Positions 1-7,032 of a stretch of DNA of 64,000 bases are shown here, piece after piece (within the stretch, counting starts at the first letter, position 1; every line of letters starts with the position of its first letter). This stretch comes from Streptococcus varani (lineage in GTDB: Bacteria; Bacillota; Bacilli; Lactobacillales; Streptococcaceae): NCBI RefSeq assembly GCF_001375655.1, contig NZ_CTEN01000003.1:248001-312000 (forward strand). The letters run 5' to 3'. A model generated the notes under the pieces. That model searched no databases, had not been told where the DNA came from, and saw only the letters and a program-made list of their open reading frames with translations. The position numbers and the translations under genes are program-made.

Positions 1-1265
1 ATCTTGTTGTCTGCTTTAAGAGCTTTGAGGACTTTATCTAGTGATCGCTCAGGGATATTTATCGCTTCCCTGATCGCTTTTTTAGTTGTCTGAATAAAAG
101 GATCTTCAGATTGATAAAATCCGTCTAAATAAGCCATCACATCAGCTTTCCACTCATGTAAGTGACTATGTTTACGTTCAGCACGTTTCTTCTTGAATTT
201 ATACCATCTTTGCTTCACGAATAAATCGGAGGCTTTCAGATTCTTGTTAACCCATGCTTTACAAAGAAGAATGACAAAATCTCGACTAGCTGCCTCATAC
301 TTTCCTGAATAAGCCGAAGCAATGATTTTGAAGAACTCGTCCTGAGTAAGCGGTTCGGCCAAGTGTCCATTAAAATCTGCCAAAACGTTCTCACAATCGC
401 TCTGAGAGACACCACTAGAGAAGTTGGCTAAGGCTAGTGTGAAGAGAACGTTGTTTCGTCCCATTAAGGCCTTAGCTCCCCTGATATTTGCTTCGCTCAT
501 CAGTAATCGATACCAGGGTTCGTCAATCTGCTTTACGCCTTCAGAGCCAGCAATAACCGTTAAATTAGGTTTCTTACTTGGAAACGGTAAATCTGGCTGT
601 TTCATGGACCAATCTAACCACTCCTGGAAGGAATAGGTATAGTCAGCATGAAAGAACTCTACATTTTCCGTTCGTGGCATACGTGCAATACCAAAATGGT
701 TACAGGTCATATCTACTGGCAAGGTCTGATTGAAATAATTTCTCAAGTTTTGAGAGATAGCCTTAGCCACTTTGACCACTCGAAACTGTGAATGAGTCGT
801 TACATAGGCAGGTTCATCGAGAACGAAATAAGCCTGGTATCCCTTATCTGATTTTAGGATCAGCGTAGGCATAAACCCTAGATCGATGGCTGCTGTAAAA
901 ATATCTCCAGAAGTCATCTCTTCAGCTGAAGAGGTAATATCAAAGTCAATATAAAACGTATTGACCTGTCTCAGATTCTCTTCAGCATGACCACGTGTAA
1001 TTTGTCGTTTCTCGTCACTATAGGAGCCATAACGGTAGACGTTTGGTGTCCAGTGAGTAAAGCTATCTTGATTCTCAGAAACAGCTTCCATCGATGTCAG
1101 AACAATGCCACGTGCCTTAATCATATTGGCTTTAGAACGATAGGCAAAGATTGCCCCTCGTTTACCTTCATCAGCTGAAGGCTCCAGTTTGAGATGACTA
1201 TTTCTGAATTTATAGTTCCTTAAACCATCTTTTAAAATCAATCTGTAAATATTATTTAAGTTCAT
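1..1265 (-). CDS. Plasmid/ICE-type replication protein with AEP primase-like domain (3' end outside window)
   Basis: About 421 codons are open from an ATG at 1265, behind an AAAGGAAACAG ribosome binding site, to the left edge without a stop, so the C-terminus is missing. Residues 103-110 read TFYIDFDI, the hhhDhD metal-binding motif of archaeo-eukaryotic primase/polymerase domains (D107, D109). A second conserved-looking stretch (SDKGYQAYFVLDEP) follows near residue 140. The part after residue 230 resembles a PriCT-type primase C-terminal region and ends in a basic helix-rich segment. Proteins of this kind initiate or prime replication of theta plasmids and integrative elements. The family is inferred from motifs; the exact Rep family is unsure. 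It is the largest gene of the minus-strand mobile-element module at 1-2,913. Confidence 0.6.
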   Translation of the reverse strand, partial: MNLNNIYRLILKDGLRNYKFRNSHLKLEPSADEGKRGAIFAYRSKANMIKARGIVLTSMEAVSENQDSFTHWTPNVYRYGSYSDEKRQITRGHAEENLRQVNTFYIDFDITSSAEEMTSGDIFTAAIDLGFMPTLILKSDKGYQAYFVLDEPAYVTTHSQFRVVKVAKAISQNLRNYFNQTLPVDMTCNHFGIARMPRTENVEFFHADYTYSFQEWLDWSMKQPDLPFPSKKPNLTVIAGSEGVKQIDEPWYRLLMSEANIRGAKALMGRNNVLFTLALANFSSGVSQSDCENVLADFNGHLAEPLTQDEFFKIIASAYSGKYEAASRDFVILLCKAWVNKNLKASDLFVKQRWYKFKKKRAERKHSHLHEWKADVMAYLDGFYQSEDPFIQTTKKAIREAINIPERSLDKVLKALKADNK

Positions 1266-1303
1266 CTGTTTCCTTTTATTCAATGATTTTTCTGAAATAT
1301 ACC

Positions 1304-1486
1304 TTATTCCTTCTTAAAAATCGCCACTGACCCCTTTAGATCATTCAAAAAATCTTCAAAATCTGATATTTTGGCATTGGTCCGTTTCAGAAGATAATGC
1401 TGGCTCTTTGACAATTCCGAAAGGGAACTATTGTAATTTCCCAACTCAGCAATACAGTCTTCAATTTGTTCTTTGATTGTTTTCAT
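1304..1486 (-). CDS. Small hypothetical mobile-element protein (60 aa)
   Basis: Short acidic and helical protein with no motif I recognise; the heptad-like spacing of Leu/Ile suggests a small coiled coil. Its ATG overlaps the stop of the upstream DUF2786 gene by four bases, indicating translational coupling, and the primase gene follows 38 bases downstream. It is probably an accessory protein of the mobile module. No function can be given. Confidence 0.5.
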   Translation of the reverse strand: MKTIKEQIEDCIAELGNYNSSLSELSKSQHYLLKRTNAKISDFEDFLNDLKGSVAIFKKE

Positions 1487-2151
1487 TCTACTAATTCCTC
1501 TGACATCAATTTTGTTTCTTTGGCATGTTCTAAACCAGCAATATACGCCTCATGATCAAGTTCAACTGTTATATTAACAGCTCTACTTTTCAACTCACCC
1601 ATGCGAAGTCTCTGCTCTTCTAGTACTTCTGCCGGTACTTGTACCATTAGGGCAAACTCTTCTGATGCTTGGACTTGGTTTTTGAATCGTTGATCAAGAC
1701 CTTCTAAGAAACCAAGTAAATACGATTTTTTATAATTGTTGTAATCACTTGTCCACGCTGTTCTATAAAGGTGCTTCAATCGATACTCTAAATACAAAAT
1801 CGCTCCTTCATACACTCTAGTACAAAGTTCTGTATCAGACAGATAACCAAAAAATATGATCTCGGTGATTCCTTCTTTTCTATTTCGCTTCCTAATTGCT
1901 TGACATCTAAAGTTTTTACTTAAGATAGCAGCTAATTTTTCCTGCCATCAGGGCATTCTGTACGCTCATGTACCTACAGTCTCATCAATATTTTCGTTCT
2001 TCTGCTTGGCGCTAACTTCCTTCAGGGATAGATTATGCTTGACCATAAGTTTTTGAGCCATCAGAAGAGCTGTCTGTCCCTCTTCATCGTTTGGTGCATC
2101 ATAAGCTAACTCCAAAAGATTTTGGATTTTTTTAATGATTTTTTCAGACAT
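1483..2151 (-). pseudogene. DUF2786-domain protein, interrupted by two in-frame TGA codons
   Basis: The N-terminal part from ATG 2151 is a typical DUF2786 helical domain (KIIKKIQNLLELA, then a QTALLMAQKLMVKHNL-like stretch). In the same frame come a TGA at 1966-1968 and another at 1948-1950. After these the frame stays open from WQEKLAAIL (about 1947) to the stop at 1483 and carries the usual C-terminal part (FFGYLSDTELC, YEGAILYLEYRL). Between the two stops another frame reads ERTE-CPDG, so two compensating indels are as likely as two point mutations. DUF2786 proteins are common accessory genes on Gram-positive integrative elements; their function is unknown. An internal start at 1815 could still give a 110-residue C-terminal fragment. 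Confidence 0.75.
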
Positions 2152-2308
2152 CCACTTCCTCCATATTCAAACCATAAAAACAATGACTACACAAATTTTG
2201 ATTCTTATCCATCCACCAGCAAGAACCAAACTTTTGATCAATACATGGTGTTGTCAAGGTACAACCACACTCCTTGCAAATTCCTACCTCTGTTTCCTCG
2301 TATCTCAT
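2144..2308 (-). CDS. 54-residue zinc-ribbon-like protein
   Basis: ATG at 2308 follows a strong AAAGGAG ribosome binding site, and the TGA at 2144-2146 overlaps the ATG of the DUF2786 gene. The product has two cysteine pairs, CKECGC near residue 11 and CSHC near residue 42, plus one more Cys in the early half (TTPC). This is the layout of a small zinc ribbon. Start, RBS and overlap fit a real gene of the mobile module. Function unknown; a nucleic-acid-binding accessory role is only a guess. Confidence 0.6.
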   Translation of the reverse strand: MRYEETEVGICKECGCTLTTPCIDQKFGSCWWMDKNQNLCSHCFYGLNMEEVDV

Positions 2309-2318
2309 AACTTCTCCT

Positions 2319-2807
2319 TTAATTAACTTTCATACTCTTAGGGAGAGAAGATTTTGGCATACAGTAACCATCTTGTAAGTCTCTTTTCAAATAAAATTCA
2401 GGGCTTACGGCGGTTACAAAATCACTTCTTTTCCGTCCCCGTATCAGCTGTTTATAAGATAATGGAAGCCGCTTTTCAATCTCTTTGAATTTAAAGCCCA
2501 AAGCCAAATAAGTGGTAACAATTTTGTGGACATATTCCTTAGATTCTTTGTTTCTAACTCTATGGCGAATACTCTCATCCTCTAACTTTATACTTTTCTG
2601 ATACTGGATATAGAGTCCCCTCATCTGTTCAATCTTATTCTGCCAGGTAGGATTATAAGGTTGATCAGAGTACTTATTAATCAACTGATGAACAGGCTCT
2701 TTGAACTTCATCTGAACAAAATCAAAGTCTCCCAGATCGGTCAGAGGATCAATAAAACCCAATGGCTCACTGTTGATTAACTGATTGTAAAATTCATTTC
2801 TAGTCAT
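2319..2807 (-). CDS. Hypothetical mobile-element protein (162 aa)
   Basis: ATG at 2807 is preceded by AGGAGGATATA, a near-ideal ribosome binding site. The product is soluble and rich in charged residues. A basic segment in the second half (KFKEIEKRLPLSYKQLIRGRK) has the look of a helix-turn-helix. It is the first sizeable gene of the minus-strand module, followed 10 bases later by the zinc-ribbon gene. I do not recognise the family; a DNA-binding accessory or regulatory protein of an integrative element is possible. Confidence 0.55.
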   Translation of the reverse strand: MTRNEFYNQLINSEPLGFIDPLTDLGDFDFVQMKFKEPVHQLINKYSDQPYNPTWQNKIEQMRGLYIQYQKSIKLEDESIRHRVRNKESKEYVHKIVTTYLALGFKFKEIEKRLPLSYKQLIRGRKRSDFVTAVSPEFYLKRDLQDGYCMPKSSLPKSMKVN

Positions 2808-2853
2808 TATATCCTCCTGATTGTGTCATTTATTAACCACGACTCAAGAATTG

Positions 2854-2913
2854 TTAAATGAATTTATAAAACTCTAACGTCCCAATATCTATCAAAATTT
2901 TCAATTTCTCCAT
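2854..2913 (-). CDS. Possible 19-residue peptide
   Basis: ATG at 2913 sits behind an unusually strong GAGGGAGGGG sequence and runs 19 codons to TAA. The length is too short to argue from coding bias. It could be a leader peptide for the downstream module or chance. Reported because of the ribosome binding site only. Confidence 0.2.
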   Translation of the reverse strand: MEKLKILIDIGTLEFYKFI

Positions 2914-2948
2914 GATATCCCCTCCCTCTTACAAGATTTTAAGCGAAC

Positions 2949-2978
2949 AAAAAGGAGAACAGATTTCTCCGTTCTCCT
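2949..2978 (-). terminator. Rho-independent terminator of the pde2-apbE-peptide operon
   Basis: Stem AGGAGAAC / GTTCTCCT with a ten-base loop is followed on the minus strand by a T-run. It lies 65 bases after the stop of the 53-residue peptide gene, so it closes that operon and separates it from the mobile module. Confidence 0.75.
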
Positions 2979-3042
2979 CATAAATACAGGATTATTTTCT
3001 ATTCTAAAAACTCTTACCACTTACCTACCTTTTTTCAAAAAA

Positions 3043-3204
3043 TTAGATAGCTGAAGCACCCGATAGAGCGTCTGGTGATACGACTTGACCTAGATAACCT
3101 TCTGTTGCTCCAGAATCCGCATCGGTTTCTTGGAGGATTTTTTCTGATTCGATATTCTTGATTGGCAATTCTTCTGCAGAAGAGACTTGGTTTTCTTTTG
3201 TCAT
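3043..3204 (-). CDS. 53-residue peptide with two ApbE-type flavinylation motifs
   Basis: ATG at 3204 follows an AGGAG ribosome binding site 12 bases after the apbE stop; the stop is TAA at 3043. The peptide has no signal sequence or membrane segment and is acidic. It contains D28-A-D-S-G-A-T34 and, at the extreme C-terminus, D45-A-L-S-G-A-S51. Both fit the acceptor motif D-x-x-(S/T)-G-A-(T/S) to which ApbE attaches FMN through a phosphoester bond to the final Thr/Ser. Known substrates (NqrC, RnfG, FMN_bind proteins) carry this motif inside a folded domain of about 80 residues or more; here almost nothing else is present. Adjacency to apbE strongly suggests it is the enzyme's substrate. A small cytosolic FMN carrier is my inference. 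I know of no described homologue. Confidence 0.75.
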   Translation of the reverse strand: MTKENQVSSAEELPIKNIESEKILQETDADSGATEGYLGQVVSPDALSGASAI

Positions 3205-3216
3205 ATCTGCTCCTGT

Positions 3217-4146
3217 CTATAAAATCCTATCCGTCAAACCTGGTGTCACAATCATCTGGTCCTGCTTGGTGATGATAATGGCTTCTATGCCCTCTTGACT
3301 GACAACAGTATTGTAAATTTCTAAGATATCACACCCAAAAAGGCGCGTGGTCCAAATTTCCCCATCAACTGATTTCTTAGAAACGATAGTTAGACTAGCC
3401 AAATTTGTCGCAACTGGATAGCCGGTCTTGCTGTCAAAAATATGATGGTAGGTTTGACCTTGGTAATCAAAAGTTCTCTCATAAATACCTGATGTCACAA
3501 CCGATCCTTCAGGAATCTTGACAATAGACACATTATTTCCTCGGAGCAATTTGGGGTTTTGAATACCAATCCGCCAGAGACCGTCATCATGATGAGGTGC
3601 TTTCCCCATCGTTAAGACATTACCGCCAAGATTAATCAGAGCTGCTACTGCTCCCATACGGGTCAGGTGTTCCATGATTTTATCTGCGATAAAGCCCTTG
3701 GCTAAAGCACCTAAGTCAATAGCCATACCTTCTTTTTTCAAATAAACAGTTTGCTCATCTGGATTCAGTTCAATATCCTGGGGATTGATGACTTTCAACT
3801 TTTCATCAATAATAGTTTGTTCTGGAAGTTTGGCATCGGAAAAACCGATGCGCCAAGTTTGTACCAAGGGGCCAATAGTAATATTGAGATAGCTTCCTGT
3901 TGCACAGGAATGCTCCTTGCCCAGTTCAATCAATTCATAAAGGTCAGGAGCAACTGGTACCGGCTGAATACCCGCATTGAGATTGACTTCCATGAGTTCA
4001 GACGTTAAATCATTGGCTGAGAAACGGTCCTTATAGAGATAGAGAAGATTTTCAACCTGGTCCAAAACATGTTCTGGATTATCATGCCATATTGCGGTGT
4101 CGATGGTGGTTCCCATGAGCCGAAGGGATCTACTTGCCTTTTGCAT
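3217..4146 (-). CDS. apbE: ApbE, FAD:protein FMN transferase (cytosolic form)
   Basis: Transfers FMN from FAD to a Thr/Ser of a target protein, Mg-dependent. Family motifs are present: AIDLGALAKG in the middle, ALINLGGNV, then VVTSGIYERTF and HIFDSKTGYPV (the H-x-x-D-x-x-TG metal/flavin region). The start chosen is ATG 4146 (MQKASRSLRLMGTT), which overlaps the DHH gene by 17 bases; an upstream ATG at 4185 lies deeper in that gene. The product is about 309 residues with no signal peptide or lipobox, so it works in the cytoplasm, unlike most ApbE proteins, which are exported. The next gene downstream encodes a peptide with two flavinylation motifs, its likely substrate. Confidence 0.92.
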   Translation of the reverse strand: MQKASRSLRLMGTTIDTAIWHDNPEHVLDQVENLLYLYKDRFSANDLTSELMEVNLNAGIQPVPVAPDLYELIELGKEHSCATGSYLNITIGPLVQTWRIGFSDAKLPEQTIIDEKLKVINPQDIELNPDEQTVYLKKEGMAIDLGALAKGFIADKIMEHLTRMGAVAALINLGGNVLTMGKAPHHDDGLWRIGIQNPKLLRGNNVSIVKIPEGSVVTSGIYERTFDYQGQTYHHIFDSKTGYPVATNLASLTIVSKKSVDGEIWTTRLFGCDILEIYNTVVSQEGIEAIIITKQDQMIVTPGLTDRIL

Positions 4147-5077
4147 GAGCCACTGCCTCTTGAATTTCTTGGTAAATAATGTCATTTTCAGCTAAAGCAG
4201 ATGAATTAGCACCGCTAGCTAGAGGATGTCCACCACCATCATGTTTCTTAGCAATTTCATTGATAATCACTGTCTTGCTCCGGAGTCGTACCCGATAACT
4301 TCCATCGGATTGCTCTACAAAAATTGCCCAGGATTCAACCCTGTCAATCTTACCAGGAGTCCCAACAATAGCCGCTGTTTCTGCTTCTGTTACTTGGAAT
4401 TGTTTCATAACTTCTTGGGTCAAGGTGACACGGGCTGCCCCATTTCTGTCGACTTCTAGGTTATCAAAAACATACCCCTGTAATTTGGCAATTTCGAAAG
4501 GAAAGGAATCCATCTGACGAGAAATAGCCGCAAAATCAAAAGCGTATTGGCGTAATTGACTCGCAATTTCCATGGTTTTGCTGGTAGTAGCTGGATAAAG
4601 GAAACGACCTGTATCTCCGACGATACCTGTATAGAGGAGTCGTGCTGCTTGGTCTGAAAGGCACAAACCAGTTTCCAAAGCAAAATCTGTAATGATTTCA
4701 CTGGCACTAGATGCTCCTGTGTCCACATGAACAAGATCACCATAGACATCTTCATTTGGATGGTGGTCAATTTTGATTAAAAAGTCACCCATATCATAGC
4801 GGTCATCATCAATACGTGGTCTGTTAGCTGTATCGGTCACAATAACCAGAGCTCCCTCATAAAGACTATCTGCGACCTGATCCATCTCCGTCATCCATGC
4901 CAAGCTCGGTTCGTCTACTCCAACTGCTAGAACCTTCTTATCAGGAAAATTGTGACGGATGATTTCACGCAAACCAGCTTGACTACCTAAGGCATCCGGA
5001 TCTGGCCTTTGATGACGGTGGATGATGATGGTATCGTAAGCCTTGATTTTTTCTAAAATATCTTGAAATACTGACAT
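4130..5077 (-). CDS. pde2: DHH/DHHA1 phosphodiesterase, Pde2/NrnA type
   Basis: Stand-alone DHH phosphodiesterase of 315 residues. Motifs in order: RPDPDALGSQ (about 24-33), DTANRPRIDD, KIDHHPN (the DHH motif, near 103), and GGGHPLASGA in the DHHA1 domain near 280. Such proteins hydrolyse pApA from cyclic di-AMP breakdown, short oligoribonucleotides, and pAp; the streptococcal member is called Pde2. Start chosen at MSVFQ (5077), which has a GAGGAAG ribosome binding site; the longer start at 5095 would overlap that site. First gene of a three-gene operon with apbE and the flavinylation-motif peptide. No membrane segment, so it is not GdpP. Confidence 0.88.
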   Translation of the reverse strand: MSVFQDILEKIKAYDTIIIHRHQRPDPDALGSQAGLREIIRHNFPDKKVLAVGVDEPSLAWMTEMDQVADSLYEGALVIVTDTANRPRIDDDRYDMGDFLIKIDHHPNEDVYGDLVHVDTGASSASEIITDFALETGLCLSDQAARLLYTGIVGDTGRFLYPATTSKTMEIASQLRQYAFDFAAISRQMDSFPFEIAKLQGYVFDNLEVDRNGAARVTLTQEVMKQFQVTEAETAAIVGTPGKIDRVESWAIFVEQSDGSYRVRLRSKTVIINEIAKKHDGGGHPLASGANSSALAENDIIYQEIQEAVAHAKGK

Positions 5078-5115
5078 GTTCTTCCTCAATCTCATTGATT
5101 TATCTTTCCATTATA

Positions 5116-5152
5116 ACATGAAAAAGCCAATCCTGTGGGAGACTGGCCTTTC
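5116..5152 (-). terminator. Terminator downstream of the GST-like gene
   Basis: On the minus strand a GGCCAGTC...TTGGCT hairpin is followed by TTTTT, directly after the stop of the GST-like gene and before the pde2 promoter region. Confidence 0.6.
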
Positions 5153-5153
5153 C

Positions 5154-5945
5154 TTATTTGATGGCTTTGTGTTCGACCGTTAGACCTCGCTGAACTGCAG
5201 GGCGTTGAGCAATCTTCTGCGTCCAGGCTTGTAAGTATTTGTATTCTTTAAGATTGAGAAATGCTGCAGCATTTTTCCACAATTTATCTTGAGCCAACTG
5301 ACCATACCACGACCAGATAGCGATATCCGCAATGCTATATTCCTCTCCTGCTATATAAGCTTTCTTAGCCAATTCCTTATCCAGTAAATCTAGCTGACGT
5401 TTGGCTTCCATGGCAAAGCGGTTGATAGGGTACTCGATTTTTTCAGGTGCATAATGGAAGAAATGTCCAAAACCACCTCCTAAAAATGGTGCCGCCCCTG
5501 TCGACCAAAAGAGCCAGTTAAGAACCTCCGTTCGTTTGGCAAAATCAGTTGGAATAAAAGCATGGAATTTATCAGCCAAATAGAGGAGAATACTGGCTGA
5601 TTCAAAAACTCGAACATCTTGGTCACCGGATTTATCTAAGAGGGCTGGAATCTTCGAATTAGGATTGAGGTGAACGAAATCAGATCCAAACTGATCACCC
5701 TCGCTAATAGAAATTTTAAAGAGGTCATAATTGGCCTGACTAAAACCAAGTTCTTTGAGTTCCTCCAAAAAAATGGTGACTTTGACACCATTTGGTGTGC
5801 CCAGTGAGTAGACTTGGAGAGGATTACTACCAACTGGCAATTGTTGCTCAAAACGGGATCCAGCTGTCGGCTGGTTAAGGCTTCCCCAAGCTCCACCCAT
5901 AGAACTTGGATTTTCCCAAACTTCAGGTAATGTATAATCAGACAT
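5154..5945 (-). CDS. yghU: YghU-like glutathione S-transferase-family disulfide reductase
   Basis: Protein of 263 residues with a thioredoxin-like N-terminal domain (LGTPNGVKVTIFLEEL, about 49-64; NPNSKIPALLD; FESASILLYLA) and an all-helical GST C-terminal domain (SIADIAIWSW near 215). The GTPNG segment is the signature of the Nu-class/YghU group, which reduces disulfide bonds and organic hydroperoxides using two glutathione molecules. The N-terminal extension before residue 40 is also typical of this group. Single gene with its own terminator; start ATG 5945 has an AAGGAGTC site. Cytoplasmic thiol/oxidative defence is the likely role. Confidence 0.88.
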   Translation of the reverse strand: MSDYTLPEVWENPSSMGGAWGSLNQPTAGSRFEQQLPVGSNPLQVYSLGTPNGVKVTIFLEELKELGFSQANYDLFKISISEGDQFGSDFVHLNPNSKIPALLDKSGDQDVRVFESASILLYLADKFHAFIPTDFAKRTEVLNWLFWSTGAAPFLGGGFGHFFHYAPEKIEYPINRFAMEAKRQLDLLDKELAKKAYIAGEEYSIADIAIWSWYGQLAQDKLWKNAAAFLNLKEYKYLQAWTQKIAQRPAVQRGLTVEHKAIK

Positions 5946-6175
5946 AGAAGACTCCTTTTTCTTTTTCTAGTTTCATACTACCAAATGATTGGGAATATTT
6001 CAAAAATTGGCTATAAGAACAAACAACCTCTTACTAGACTTTCTTAACTAAGAACCAGCTCCCTAGAAAAAATTTTCTCCCAGATAGGTGTTTTTTCTGT
6101 CTGAAAAATCATATTTATTAAGCCATTATTAAAAAAATATGCTAAAATAATAATAGTTGATTTTGGGAGGAAATT

Positions 6176-6628
6176 ATGGCTTTAGCTAAAATTGTTTATG
6201 CCAGTATGACTGGTAATACAGAAGAGATTGCGGATATCGTCGCTAATAAATTGCAAGAACTTGGCATCGAGGTCCATACGGATGAGTGTACCACTATCGA
6301 GACTGAGGAGATTTTAGAGGCAGATATTATTGTGGTAGCTACTTATACTTATTCTTATGGTGGTGATGGTGAGTTACCAGATGAAATCGTTGATTTCTAT
6401 ACTGATTTGGCTGATTTAGACCTAAGTGGTAAAATTTATGGTGTTTGTGGTTCAGGCGATACCTTCTACGATGACTTCTGTAGCGCCGTCGATGACTTTG
6501 ATGTCATGCTTGGCTCTCGCGGCGCTCAAAAAGGAGCGGAAAACGTCAAGGTTGACTTGGCTGCTGAAGATGATGATATCGAAAATCTTGAAAAATTTGC
6601 TAGCGATTTAGTGGCAAGTTTGGGATAA
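6176..6628 (+). CDS. fld: Flavodoxin
   Basis: Short-chain electron carrier of 150 residues binding FMN non-covalently. The phosphate loop SMTGNTEEIA is at about 9-18, the flavin-stacking loops TYTYSYGG near 59 and GSGDTFYDDFC near 98. Very acidic, as expected for partner docking. ATG 6176 follows GGGAGG at ideal distance. It is followed by a hairpin terminator and then by the S14 gene. The same neighbourhood (flavodoxin, chorismate mutase, L19) occurs in other streptococci. Confidence 0.93.
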   Translation: MALAKIVYASMTGNTEEIADIVANKLQELGIEVHTDECTTIETEEILEADIIVVATYTYSYGGDGELPDEIVDFYTDLADLDLSGKIYGVCGSGDTFYDDFCSAVDDFDVMLGSRGAQKGAENVKVDLAAEDDDIENLEKFASDLVASLG

Positions 6629-6632
6629 AACG

Positions 6633-6660
6633 AAAGGATGGATTTTTCCATTCTTTTCTT
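6633..6660 (+). terminator. Flavodoxin terminator
   Basis: AAAGGATGGA / TCCATTCTTT hairpin with a short T-rich tail directly after the flavodoxin stop. Confidence 0.65.
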
Positions 6661-6697
6661 GTAAAATTTATTTTTTATGTTATACTTAACTAGTTAA
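6659..6697 (+). promoter_or_regulatory. rpsN promoter with perfect AdcR (zinc repressor) box
   Basis: A -35 TTGTAA (6659-6664) and -10 TATACT (6681-6686) are separated by 16 bases. TTAACTAGTTAA at 6686-6697 matches the published streptococcal AdcR box TTAACYRGTTAA exactly and covers the start-site region. AdcR with zinc would therefore block this promoter and zinc shortage would open it. The box sits in front of a zinc-independent S14 protein, as expected for ribosomal zinc-sparing. Confidence 0.85.
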
Positions 6698-6740
6698 GTT
6701 TTAATTTAACCACTGACTTATTTTACAAAGGAGTATTCTA

Positions 6741-7010
6741 ATGGCAAAAAAATCAAAAATCGCCAAGTACAGAAAGCAAGTAAAACTCATTGAGCGTTAT
6801 GCAGACCTTCGTCGCGAATTGAAGGCTAAGGGGGATTACGAGGGATTGCGTAAGTTACCACTGGATTCCAATCCTAATCGTTTGAAGAACCGTGATATGA
6901 TTGATGGACGCCCCCACGCTTACATGCGTAAGTTTGGCGTCAGCCGGATCAACTTCCGAGATTTGGCTCATAAGGGACAATTACCTGGCGTGAAGAAAGC
7001 CAGCTGGTAA
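6741..7010 (+). CDS. rpsN: 30S ribosomal protein S14, zinc-independent long form
   Basis: The 89-residue form lacks the CxxC...CxxC zinc ribbon of the 61-residue S14 encoded in the main ribosomal operon. Conserved C-terminal segment [20 protein letters not shown] is intact. It replaces the zinc-binding paralogue in 30S subunits when zinc is scarce. ATG 6741 follows AAAGGAG. The AdcR box upstream supports zinc-repressed expression. Its stop codon lies inside the 26-base sequence duplicated by the neighbouring IS insertion. Confidence 0.95.
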   Translation: MAKKSKIAKYRKQVKLIERYADLRRELKAKGDYEGLRKLPLDSNPNRLKNRDMIDGRPHAYMRKFGVSRINFRDLAHKGQLPGVKKASW

Positions 7011-7032
7011 GGAGTGGTCAGACCACTCCTTT
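7007..7032 (+). terminator. rpsN terminator hairpin, left copy of a 26-bp duplication
   Basis: AAGGAGTGGTC / GACCACTCCTT is a near-perfect palindrome followed by Ts. The identical 26 bases recur at 8556-8581 on the other side of the IS element, so this is both the S14 terminator and the left direct repeat of the insertion. Confidence 0.85.
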
